A stretch of 64,000 bases of DNA from contig NZ_RCNR01000014.1 in NCBI RefSeq assembly GCF_009725985.1, forward strand, positions 1 to 64,000, given 5' to 3'. This DNA is from Zobellia amurskyensis (GTDB taxonomy: Bacteria; Bacteroidota; Bacteroidia; Flavobacteriales; Flavobacteriaceae). The notes below the pieces were generated by a model. The model did no database searches and was not told the origin of the DNA. It was given only the letters and a program-made list of their open reading frames with translations. Positions within the stretch are counted from its first letter, which is position 1. The number at the start of each line of letters is the position of its first letter. Position numbers and translations under genes: made by a program. Shown piece by piece: positions 1 to 8,627 of this stretch.

Positions 1-162
1 AGCTAAAGCTTATTGTTTTGTTTTTTCTTTTTTTGTTCTAAAGCTAAATTTGAACATTTCGCTCACGCGTAATTTTCAATTTAGCGTCTTTATAAATATA
101 CACAGACCATTCTATTTAGCCCTAAAGTCCGCATTACGTTTAGGATTTGTTGTAAAACGTTT
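1..162. other. non-coding stretch at the window edge
   Basis: No coding frame is supported. It holds a short inverted repeat (CCTAAA at 121-126, TTTAGG at 139-144) just past the stop codon of the minus-strand membrane protein. This could be a weak transcript-end hairpin. An integron-type attC site was considered, but the core sites needed are not convincing. Confidence 0.3.
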
Positions 163-666
163 TTAACTCTTTTGAATTGATTTTAGTACTTTTTTCAATA
201 TCAGATATAGCATTAAAGCTGTAACTCCGGAAATAACTAAAATCAGATAAGTAGCCCATATGTAATTAAATAAAATCCAAATTAAAATACCCAAAATCGC
301 AAGAATTGGAAATGCAATAAATAGTAGAATATCTCTAATGAATTCATGAGATTTACCTTTATTTAGTTTAGGTTTACTGAATGTTATTTGATGGTTATTG
401 TCATTTTTTTTGTCAAAAATGAGTAATGGATAGTACAGGAGCATTACAGCATAAAATGAGAAAAAGCAATAATACAGAATGATAAGGATGGATAAAGGTT
501 CCTCAAATTTCAAATTAATAATTTTCAAACTTTCAATCCACGATTCATATAAATAATCCCATTTCAAATAAAATAATAAGCTTAAACCAAAATAAAAAGT
601 CAAAAGAAAAACTTTATAATTTTTATAAATTAATATCTTATTAAAAATATCTATGAACCTTGTCAT
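163..666 (-). CDS. small multi-pass membrane protein of unknown function
   Basis: A 167-residue protein that I do not recognise. The sequence shows about four hydrophobic segments: near residues 18-36, 58-85, 112-135 and 137-158. A polar lysine-rich stretch (about 88-110) separates the two halves, and the C-terminus is basic. There is no cleavable signal or known catalytic motif. It stands alone on the minus strand, and its upstream side is a gene-free stretch of about 340 bases. Base composition is more A+T rich than in the catabolic genes further in, which fits an accessory gene. The ATG at 666 is the only good start. It is probably a real inner-membrane protein; the function is unknown. 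Confidence 0.6.
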   Translation of the reverse strand: MTRFIDIFNKILIYKNYKVFLLTFYFGLSLLFYLKWDYLYESWIESLKIINLKFEEPLSILIILYYCFFSFYAVMLLYYPLLIFDKKNDNNHQITFSKPKLNKGKSHEFIRDILLFIAFPILAILGILIWILFNYIWATYLILVISGVTALMLYLILKKVLKSIQKS

Positions 667-1009
667 TAATCTTCTTCTTGATTTTTCTTAAATGTTTTAC
701 AAGAACTGTATAAACAAAGTCAAGTACGTTTATGTCTATTTAAGCGGTAATTTACTTAAATCTTGGATACTGTCAATGTTTGTAGGAAAATAAGAATATA
801 ATATACGTATAATATGCCTTTACAAACGCTTAAAAACGGCTGTGCGTGTATAAAATTATAGCTCACCATAGAACTCATCTTTCAGCTGACAAAACTTGGT
901 CGCCCCCTTTTTTAATGTTTTTCACTGTACCGCGTTTCTCATGTATATTTCTTAAACCCTTTTTAGAGTACTAAATTTGTGGTTTTATTACATAAAAAAC
1001 AGAAGGCAA
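667..1009. other. intergenic region, no feature recognised
   Basis: About 340 bases between divergent genes. It is A+T rich and has no long open frame. It must hold the promoters of both neighbours, but I could not pick a convincing TTG/TAnnTTTG pair. Confidence 0.4.
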
Positions 1010-1555
1010 ATGTCATTTTATAGTAAGGTATCGGATTTTGGTTCGCGGTTTATGGGCAAGCACATTCTATTTAAACATGGTTTTAACCTGTCGCCCATGT
1101 ACCGTAGGAGTACCGCTAGGGTAAAACACGTTTCCGAGGATCTTAAAAAGGTAACCGTTAAACTCCCTATTAGCTATAAAAACCGGAATTATGTAAACAC
1201 CATTTTTGGAGGTAGTCTTTTTTCGGCAGTAGACCCAATGCCCATGGTGCAGCTTATTAATATTTTGGGTAACGATTTTGTGGTTTGGGACAAATCTGCG
1301 GAGATAGCCTTCAAAAGACCTGCAAAGGAGGATGTTTATGCAGATTTTGAATACAATCAGGAAGAAATAGACGAAATTAAATTAAGGGTAGCGCAGGAAG
1401 ATGAGATAGACATTGTAAAGACTACACGCTTAATGAACGCTGATCGGAATACTGTTTTCTGCGAAGTAAAGAAAACGATTTATGTAGCGAACAAGGAACA
1501 TTACAAAAAGAAACGAGCGCTGGCAAAAGCAAAGAAAAGCGAAGGAATATTATAG
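1010..1555 (+). CDS. DUF4442-type hotdog-fold (thioesterase-like) protein
   Basis: A 181-residue cytoplasmic protein resembling the DUF4442 group of the hotdog superfamily, whose members bind or hydrolyse acyl thioesters. The recognisable core is the stretch around NTIFGGSLFSAVDPMPMVQL (about residues 62-81), matching the hotdog central helix with its preceding G-G turn. It is followed by beta-strand-rich sequence and a lysine-rich C-terminal tail. I chose the ATG at 1010 rather than the in-frame GTG-type extension at 977, because residues from MSFYSK onward match the family start. The substrate is unknown. The gene is monocistronic and ends in a strong hairpin shared with the facing sulfatase gene. 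Confidence 0.7.
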   Translation: MSFYSKVSDFGSRFMGKHILFKHGFNLSPMYRRSTARVKHVSEDLKKVTVKLPISYKNRNYVNTIFGGSLFSAVDPMPMVQLINILGNDFVVWDKSAEIAFKRPAKEDVYADFEYNQEEIDEIKLRVAQEDEIDIVKTTRLMNADRNTVFCEVKKTIYVANKEHYKKKRALAKAKKSEGIL

Positions 1556-1583
1556 TGGTTGTACTCTAATTTCCTTCGCTTTT
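1535..1583 (+). terminator. bidirectional hairpin terminator
   Basis: A 13-bp perfect stem (AAAAGCGAAGGAA at 1535-1547, TTCCTTCGCTTTT at 1571-1583) with a 23-nt loop. The left arm lies inside the last codons of the DUF4442 gene. A and T runs at the stem ends let it work in both directions between the convergent neighbours. Confidence 0.75.
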
Positions 1584-1620
1584 ATTATTGTAGTATAGGT
1601 CACTTTTTTTAAAAGAGATA

Positions 1621-3273
1621 TTAAGCTCCTGTTTCATTAACTTTTGCCCTATTTCCTTTCCAACCTTTATTGAATTGCTCCATAAGCTCAGCTACAAGTT
1701 CAGGGTGGTCTTTAGCCACATTTACGGTCTCGGAAGGGTCTTTTTCATGATCATACAGTTCTATAAAAACAGGTTCAGCAGTAGCATCGGTATAGTCTTT
1801 CCAAACGATAAACCGATAATTTTTTGTTCGCATGGAATAGCCCATAAGTCGGTTTTCAAAAAGGTCACGGTCCCATTTTTCGCCTTGTTGTTTTTTAATA
1901 CGCTCTTCAACTTCTTCTATTAACGGACCAAAAGAAGTTTCCCGCATTCCTTTGGATAATGGGTTGGCCGCCCACTCGCGCAATGCTGGTGTAGGAAATT
2001 GAGTAAAAACGGCTGTTTTCCATTCTTGTTCAGGATCGGAAAGTAAAGGCGCAAAGCTTTGGCCTTCTAAAGTGTTGGGTTTAGAAATTCCTGTAAGATC
2101 ACATAAGGTAGGATACATATCTACGAGCTCTACGAGGGCATCGGTAGATTTTCCTCTGGTTTCTTTTGCCATATCCGGTGTCCAGATAATTAAGGGGACT
2201 CTTGTGGCAATTTCATAATTGGTAGCTTTCCCCCAAATGCCCATATCCCCTAAATGCCAGCCGTGGTCGCTCCACAGAATAACAATGGTGTTGTCTTTGA
2301 TCCCGGCATCGTCAAGAGCACTGAGCATCTTGCCAATTTGCGCATCTACGTAACTTACACAAGCTAGATAAGCATGCTTCAATTTTATAGCTTGCTCTGG
2401 AGATATATCTCCTTTTTTGGGAATTCCGGCTCTTGCCCGCAATTCAAAAGAAGCATGTAGTCCCATGGTGGCTCCGTCTTTGGGAGCACTGTCCTGTACG
2501 GCAAGTTTTATATCGGCCTCATTATACATATCCCAATATTTCTTTGGGGCGATCCAATCTAAGTGCGGTTTTTTCATTCCCATTCCTAAAAAGAAGGGCT
2601 TTTCAGGGTTTTCCTGAAGCATATCTTTCATGGTGGCAATGGCCAGTTCGGTATTGAATCCGTCTTCGTAGGCGTTATCGGGAAAATCGGCAAATTCGTA
2701 AGAAGGACCTTTGCCAAGTCCGTTTCTTAGTGCTTTCTCTCCGTATTTAGCAACCATGGCAGCGCTATTCTCTTTCTGCATTTTTATATTTTCCGGTAAT
2801 TTGAATCCGAATTTTACGTCGGTTTTATTCATTTTAACCGGTTCTCTGCTCCAGGAAAGTTCAGGGTCGTTATATTTCCCATGATATATTTTTCCGGTGT
2901 AAACCGCCTCATAGCCATTGTTCTTAAAATGCTGGGGAAGCGTTACTATATCCGGATTTTTATCTCTGAAATAGGTGAAATTTTCAATAACCTGAATGGT
3001 TTCAGGGCGTGCGCCTGTCATTAAACTTGCTCTAGATGGGCTGCAAATAGCTTGTTGGCAATAGGCATTATTAAAGCGAAGTCCGTCTTGGGCCAGCGCA
3101 TCAATATTTGGAGTAATGGCAATATCAGAACCGTACACACCCAATTCCGGTCTAAGGTCATCAATAGCAAGAAATAGAATATTGGGTTGCTTTTCTTTTT
3201 CTACGGGAGTTGTAGTATTCTTGCAGCTAAATAAAAGTCCAACACAGATAAGAGTGAGTATGCGAATGTTCAT
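1621..3273 (-). CDS. exported sulfatase of the S1 (iduronate-2-sulfatase-like) type
   Basis: A 550-residue type I sulfatase, expected to hydrolyse sulfate esters on a sulfated glycan or its oligosaccharides. The N-terminus is a lipoprotein signal with lipobox LLFSC (Cys17), so it should sit in the periplasm or on the outer membrane. The metal-site segment LAIDDLRPELG is at about 35-45. The signature CSPSRASLMTG starts at Cys77, the residue converted to formylglycine. TGKIYHGKYN and the later SDHGWHLGDMGIWGK are typical of the iduronate-2-sulfatase-like S1_7 group. The substrate cannot be fixed from sequence. It is transcribed away from the hybrid sensor gene, with 261 bases between them. Maturation needs a formylglycine-generating system; a candidate FGE lies at 50151-51293. 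Confidence 0.9.
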   Translation of the reverse strand: MNIRILTLICVGLLFSCKNTTTPVEKEKQPNILFLAIDDLRPELGVYGSDIAITPNIDALAQDGLRFNNAYCQQAICSPSRASLMTGARPETIQVIENFTYFRDKNPDIVTLPQHFKNNGYEAVYTGKIYHGKYNDPELSWSREPVKMNKTDVKFGFKLPENIKMQKENSAAMVAKYGEKALRNGLGKGPSYEFADFPDNAYEDGFNTELAIATMKDMLQENPEKPFFLGMGMKKPHLDWIAPKKYWDMYNEADIKLAVQDSAPKDGATMGLHASFELRARAGIPKKGDISPEQAIKLKHAYLACVSYVDAQIGKMLSALDDAGIKDNTIVILWSDHGWHLGDMGIWGKATNYEIATRVPLIIWTPDMAKETRGKSTDALVELVDMYPTLCDLTGISKPNTLEGQSFAPLLSDPEQEWKTAVFTQFPTPALREWAANPLSKGMRETSFGPLIEEVEERIKKQQGEKWDRDLFENRLMGYSMRTKNYRFIVWKDYTDATAEPVFIELYDHEKDPSETVNVAKDHPELVAELMEQFNKGWKGNRAKVNETGA

Positions 3274-3534
3274 TTTTATCGAGTTTTATAAAACGATTTA
3301 GAAGAGGATTATAATAAGAAGTACAAAACAATATTTTGAACCGATTACAAATTAACCTTAAAATTGTGTGAATCCATTTTCCAATTTTATCAAGCGTCGG
3401 CACTATTTTAACCCTATAAGCTTAGTTTGTACTTTAGTCGATTTTCGTAACGCTAAAGAGAGCTAAATTGAATTATTCGGTCATAAAAAATAAAATTAAT
3501 TTACCTTTCATGAGAATTGCTTTATATTCAAAAC

Positions 3535-6500
3535 ATGCTTAGAATTTCTCATTTTTTCTTTCTGTTTCTAACAATCTGTACCCTAGGTTTTTCTACTGTG
3601 GTCTGCGGGCAGGGGAATGTGAGCAATTTTGAGATCACTCATTTTCAATTGCCCATAGAAACGGAGGCCCAAGACATTTTAGAAGACCGTTATGGTTTTC
3701 TTTGGATAGCTTCCACTAACGGTCTATGGCGTTTTGATGGAGGTAATTTTAAGAATTACAGTAAAAATGAGCACGAGCAGACCAGCATTACGGACAACCA
3801 TATTTCTTATTTGTTTGAAGATAGTGCCGGAGTTTTATGGGTGGGTACCTATGGCGGAGGGTTATTGAAATATGACCGTGAATATGACCGTTTTCAACGT
3901 TTTATACATGACGAAAATAACCCGGAGAGCCTTAGTTTTAATGAAGTTAGGGTAATTTATGAAACCGCGGACAAAGCTTTTTATATTGGCACGGATGGTG
4001 GCGGATTAAACTTAATGGACCGGGAAACGGGAACTTTTAAGAGATACCAACACAACACATTGGACGTTGAAAGTATTAGCCATAACAACGTACTGGACAT
4101 ACAGGAAAGTCCGGATGGACGCCTTTTTATAGGTACGTGGATCGGGCTGAACATCTTTCATCCCAATACGGGAAAATTCACGCGTCTTGTTAAAAATATA
4201 CCAGGGGGTTCGCATTCGTATCCCGTTTTAGGTTTTTATAATGACCTTATTGTTTCTAGCGGTAAGCTGTTTACTGTAGATAAAAAGAACCAGTTTCATA
4301 AACTAGACTTGCCACAAGATTGGGTAAGTGCCATACAGCCGGATAATGAGAAGAATTGCTGGATAGCGTACCGTGACCAAATAGCTATCATAGATTCGGA
4401 TTTTAAGACCAAGAAATTAATAGCGCTGAACGAGCGGTTTAATGAAGGGTCTTTTTACATACGGCAAATATTCCATAACCCTGCCAAAGAAGATTCTTGG
4501 GCTTTGGATGGAGCAGGCCATTTTTTTCACATTAAAAAATCATCGGTTATTTTTGAGCCGTTTATAGCGTCTGGTGTAAGTGGAAAAATTCTAAAAACAA
4601 ATAACAATTACTGGGTGTTTAATAAGGGCACCATTACCATTTATGACAAAGCTACCCATACACTCGTTAGGACGCTAAAAGGCTTTGTTCACAGAACGTA
4701 TATGAGTTCCTATGATAAGGAAACCATTTGGGCGGCAGATACCAATTCCATCTATCAGTTTACCGAAGCCGGGGAGACCATCTTAAAAACGAACAGGAAA
4801 TCTGCCGAACTTTTTGGTCTTTTGGAGACCAGTGCCGGACTGGTTTGGACGGGCGAGGTTCTGGGTGCACGTATCTACGACCCCAAAACGGATACCACCG
4901 TGTATTTTGACTGTGACCCCAATGATCCTAATGGTATAGGATATTTTCATCGTGCCAATGAACTTTTTGAAGATTATAAAAATCAAATTTGGATCGGGAC
5001 CAATGGTGATGGGGTAAAACGATATCTGCCCGAGAAAAACCAGTTTGTACACTACAGACACGAAATTGGGAATACCGCTACGGTAAACAACAATTTTATA
5101 AATGTGATTTTTGAGGATGCGGACCGTACCCTTTGGGTGGGTACCAACTCCGGGCTTTGTAGTTATGACTCGCAAAAAGATTTGTTTGTTCAGTATGATA
5201 ATAGCCTCCTTAAGGATAGGATAATTAATAGTATTGAACAAGATGGCAAAGGAAATTTGTGGTTGGGTACAAGAAACGGACTTATAAAACTGGATGCCAA
5301 GAACAATGTAGTCCGTATTTTAAATGAACAGGACGGACTCATTTCGCAGAAAATAAATATTTCCAGTTCGGTTACGGATAAGGGCCATATGGTTTTTTCC
5401 ACCAACGCGGGATTAATGACTTTTGACCCGGAAAAGGTAGTGCCCAGCACCAAAACACCATCGGTCTATATTTCTAAATTATGGGTGAACAATGAACTGG
5501 TTTCACCTAAGAGCGATTACATAAAAAAGAGTATTGAGGTAGAGGACCATCTGCAGTTGTCCTATAAAGACCAAAAGATAGAACTCGGTTTTCAGGCCAT
5601 ACAGTACGAGAATACGCAACGGTGCCAATATGCCTATATGCTGGAGGGTTTTGATAAGGACTGGACCATGGCCAACGGCACACGGGCTACCTATACCAAC
5701 TTACCGTCCGGTAACTATACTTTTCTCTTAAAGGCTACCAATGAAGATGGCGTTTGGACGGATAAGTTAAAAAGATTGAACATTGTGGTGACTCCGCCGT
5801 TTTGGGAGCGACTGTGGGTTCAGATTCTTGCCGGTATTCTAGTAGTTTTATTAGGGGTTTGGGGCTTTCGGTTCTTTTTACTGCGAGAGAGGACAAAAAA
5901 TATGTTTGAAATAGAGAAACAACGCGTGTATCAATTTGAAGAGCTGGCGCAGATGAAATTGCGGTTTTTCACCAATATCTCCCATGAGCTACGAACGCCC
6001 TTAACGCTTATTACCTCTCCGTTAGATAAGTACATTCGTAAAGGCACCAAGCCAGATACCAAGGTGTTGCAGATGATGCACAGGAATAGCAACCGTTTGT
6101 TGGAACTCGTTAATCAGATACTGGATTTTAGAAAACTGGAAGGAAATCAGCAACTACGGATTAAACCACATGATGAACTTTTGGTCTGCACCAACATGTA
6201 TACGGCCTATGAGTATTGGGCAAAGGAAAAGAATATCAATTTTAAATGTGATGCTCCTGAAACGGATTATACGCTTTATTTTGATGAAGATGTTATTGAA
6301 AAAATGGTAAGCAACCTAGTTTCCAATGCATTTAAGTTTACGGCAAAAAACGGAAAAATTACCTTAAAGGCATCTTACGCAAATCTTGAAATTGATAAAG
6401 ATGATAAAGTAAAGAAGGGAAGTCTCCGCATTGAGGTAATTGACAACGGAGCAGGTATTCCGGAAAAATACCAAGAGAAAGTTTTTGAACGTTTCTATCA

Positions 6501-7449
6501 GTTAGATGAAAACCCTAATAAAGGATATAGCAGTGGTATAGGGCTTTCTTTAATATCGGAATTGGTAAAGTTGCATAACGGAAGCATAGCGCTAAAGAGT
6601 GAAGAGGGCATAGGTTCGCATTTTACCATAACGTTGCCCATAGGATATAAAGATTACGAAACTAGTGTTGACGAAACGGTCGTGCCACCTGCAGAAATAA
6701 CATCGGGAGAAACCGTTGTATTGCTCATTGAGGATAATGAGGATATCAGGAATTACTTAACGACAGAGCTATCCGAAGAGTATGTTATTCTTCAGGCCGA
6801 TAATGGTAAGGACGGTTTTCAGCTGGCGTTAGAACATATTCCGGATATTGTTATCAGTGATATTATGATGCCTTTATTCGATGGAATTCAAGTGGCAAAT
6901 CAATTAAAGGGAAATGAGTTAACCGCCCATATTCCGTTGATGTTTTTGACGGCCAAAACGGGCTTGGAAAACAAGTTGAAAGGGCTGGAAACGGGCGCCG
7001 AAGATTATATTGAAAAGCCTTTTAATGTCTCGGAGATCAAAATGAAAATCCAGAACCGTCTAAAAAGCAGGCATCAGCTTATCAAAAAATATCAAAAAGA
7101 AGAGTTGTTCGTAGAACCTACATCATCGGTAGACCAATATTTAGTAAAGGTGAACGAAGTTATTGATGCGCATCTGGAAAACTCAGATTTCTCGATCGAC
7201 TTCCTATGCGATGAATTGGCCATTGGACGGTCGCAATTGTACCGCAAAATTCAAGCCCTTACCGGTAAAACTATAATTGAATACATCAACACTTATAAAC
7301 TGTCTAAAGCCATGCCCATGCTACAAGATGGTAGCCTAAGCATAAAGGAAATTGCCTTTAAAGTAGGGTACAATGATAACCGATATTTTAGTCGAATTTT
7401 TAAAAAGGAGTTTGGGCACCCGCCGTCACATTACGTACCCAGTAAATAG
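3535..7449 (+). CDS. hybrid two-component system protein (HTCS), one-protein sensor/regulator
   Basis: A 1304-residue one-chain sensor, kinase and regulator of the kind that controls glycan-utilisation genes in Bacteroidota. In order: signal peptide (1-26); a long beta-propeller of reg_prop repeats (recurring LWIASTNGLWRF / LWVGTYGGGLLKY motifs); Y_Y_Y domain (about 675-742); one transmembrane helix (about 757-782); HisKA with the phospho-histidine in SHELRTPL (His817); HATPase (about 919-1035); receiver with phospho-acceptor Asp1109 in ISDIMMP; AraC-type HTH (about 1216-1302). I use the ATG at 3535, because the in-frame start 18 bases upstream is TTG and adds nothing to the signal peptide. 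It sits directly before the propeller/PSD1/DUF1501 run and probably controls it, sensing a periplasmic oligosaccharide. The ligand is unknown. Confidence 0.93.
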   Translation: MLRISHFFFLFLTICTLGFSTVVCGQGNVSNFEITHFQLPIETEAQDILEDRYGFLWIASTNGLWRFDGGNFKNYSKNEHEQTSITDNHISYLFEDSAGVLWVGTYGGGLLKYDREYDRFQRFIHDENNPESLSFNEVRVIYETADKAFYIGTDGGGLNLMDRETGTFKRYQHNTLDVESISHNNVLDIQESPDGRLFIGTWIGLNIFHPNTGKFTRLVKNIPGGSHSYPVLGFYNDLIVSSGKLFTVDKKNQFHKLDLPQDWVSAIQPDNEKNCWIAYRDQIAIIDSDFKTKKLIALNERFNEGSFYIRQIFHNPAKEDSWALDGAGHFFHIKKSSVIFEPFIASGVSGKILKTNNNYWVFNKGTITIYDKATHTLVRTLKGFVHRTYMSSYDKETIWAADTNSIYQFTEAGETILKTNRKSAELFGLLETSAGLVWTGEVLGARIYDPKTDTTVYFDCDPNDPNGIGYFHRANELFEDYKNQIWIGTNGDGVKRYLPEKNQFVHYRHEIGNTATVNNNFINVIFEDADRTLWVGTNSGLCSYDSQKDLFVQYDNSLLKDRIINSIEQDGKGNLWLGTRNGLIKLDAKNNVVRILNEQDGLISQKINISSSVTDKGHMVFSTNAGLMTFDPEKVVPSTKTPSVYISKLWVNNELVSPKSDYIKKSIEVEDHLQLSYKDQKIELGFQAIQYENTQRCQYAYMLEGFDKDWTMANGTRATYTNLPSGNYTFLLKATNEDGVWTDKLKRLNIVVTPPFWERLWVQILAGILVVLLGVWGFRFFLLRERTKNMFEIEKQRVYQFEELAQMKLRFFTNISHELRTPLTLITSPLDKYIRKGTKPDTKVLQMMHRNSNRLLELVNQILDFRKLEGNQQLRIKPHDELLVCTNMYTAYEYWAKEKNINFKCDAPETDYTLYFDEDVIEKMVSNLVSNAFKFTAKNGKITLKASYANLEIDKDDKVKKGSLRIEVIDNGAGIPEKYQEKVFERFYQLDENPNKGYSSGIGLSLISELVKLHNGSIALKSEEGIGSHFTITLPIGYKDYETSVDETVVPPAEITSGETVVLLIEDNEDIRNYLTTELSEEYVILQADNGKDGFQLALEHIPDIVISDIMMPLFDGIQVANQLKGNELTAHIPLMFLTAKTGLENKLKGLETGAEDYIEKPFNVSEIKMKIQNRLKSRHQLIKKYQKEELFVEPTSSVDQYLVKVNEVIDAHLENSDFSIDFLCDELAIGRSQLYRKIQALTGKTIIEYINTYKLSKAMPMLQDGSLSIKEIAFKVGYNDNRYFSRIFKKEFGHPPSHYVPSK

Positions 7450-7568
7450 ATTAAGTGTACGTGTTACACAAAAAGTACACCCTTTTGCTCAATTAGTCTA
7501 CATTGTAAAACAGGTAGTTAGGTATTTTTGAGGAGCACATACTAGTGCTGCAACCAAAAAACACCTGA

Positions 7569-8624
7569 ATGAAAAACTCCAGACGAAACTTCATTAAACA
7601 GTCGGCTTTTGCAAGCGCCGCCCTAACTGTTCCCACATATAGTTTTGGGATAATAAACAAACCAAAATTTTCAGACCAAATTATAGGCCATGGCGATTTT
7701 ACATATCGCGTCCATAAAGAATGGGGAAATCTAAATCCCGCAAATACCCCAGTGAAAAACTGCCATGAAATGGTGATGGATTCTAAGGGTAGACTTATCA
7801 TGGTAACCGATGAGATCAAGAACAATGTTATTGTTTATGACAAGTCCGGAAAACTATTAAAAACCTGGACACATAATTTAAAGTCCGCTCACGGGTTAAC
7901 CTTGTCCAAAGAAGGTGAAGTTGATATGCTTTTTATTACTGATAACGACGGTGCCATACTAAAAACAACTGTTGAAGGAAAGGTACTCATGGAGTTGCCA
8001 AATCCGCATGATATAGGCGTGTATGAAAAGGACCAAAAGTATCGTCCTACAGAAACCGCTGTAGGTCCCAACGGAGATATCTATGTAGCGGATGGTTATG
8101 GATCCGATTTCATTTTACAATACACCAAAGACGGAGAATTTATCCGAAAATTTGGAGGACGCGGTTTTGAAGACCATTTGTTCAGTACGGCCCATGGTGT
8201 TACCATAGATGATAGAGACCCCAACAATATTACCCTGTTGTGTACCTCTAGAAAACATAACTCGTTTAAGCGCTATAGCCTAGACGGTAAATACCTATCC
8301 AGTATTTTTCTGCCTGGAGCCTTTGTTTGTAGGCCGGTTATAGATGGCGAGAATTTATATTCTGGCGTATGCTGGTCCAGATTAAAATATTTGGAACAAA
8401 CTCCCGATTCGGGTTTTGTTACCATATTGGATAAGAACAACAAAGTAATCTCAAACCCTGGTGGGACGGCTCCTGTTTATGAGAAAGGGGAGTTACAGGT
8501 TATGGTGCAAGATGTGCCGCTTTTTAATCACTGTCATGATGTTTGTATAGACGACGATAAGAATATTTACGTCTGCCAGTGGAATGCCAATAAAACATAT
8601 CCTATAAAACTTGAAAGGGTATAA
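7569..8624 (+). CDS. Tat-exported six-bladed beta-propeller (NHL-repeat) protein
   Basis: A 351-residue protein starting with a twin-arginine signal (NSRRNFIKQSAF, then a hydrophobic stretch to about residue 27). The rest is NHL-like propeller sequence with recurring blades such as PVKNCHEMVMDSKGRLIMV, PTETAVGPNGDIYVADGYG and FNHCHDVCIDDDKNIYVCQW. Such propellers are scaffolds or lactonase/lyase-like enzymes. The repeated C-H pairs (NCHE, NHCHDVC) could bind metal, but I cannot assign a reaction. It is first in a run of four same-strand genes: 3 bases separate it from the PSD1 gene, which argues for one transcript and joint action in the periplasm. Tat export suggests folding or cofactor loading in the cytoplasm. 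Confidence 0.8.
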   Translation: MKNSRRNFIKQSAFASAALTVPTYSFGIINKPKFSDQIIGHGDFTYRVHKEWGNLNPANTPVKNCHEMVMDSKGRLIMVTDEIKNNVIVYDKSGKLLKTWTHNLKSAHGLTLSKEGEVDMLFITDNDGAILKTTVEGKVLMELPNPHDIGVYEKDQKYRPTETAVGPNGDIYVADGYGSDFILQYTKDGEFIRKFGGRGFEDHLFSTAHGVTIDDRDPNNITLLCTSRKHNSFKRYSLDGKYLSSIFLPGAFVCRPVIDGENLYSGVCWSRLKYLEQTPDSGFVTILDKNNKVISNPGGTAPVYEKGELQVMVQDVPLFNHCHDVCIDDDKNIYVCQWNANKTYPIKLERV

Positions 8625-8627
8625 TCT

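Noticed and set aside
1-162. Integron attC-like site next to the small membrane gene
   Set aside because: The CCTAAA/TTTAGG repeat is short, and the core sites and flanking cassettes are not convincing.
4783-5241. 152-residue minus-strand frame inside the first HTCS gene
   Set aside because: It is the antisense of the sensor propeller, with no family-like composition.
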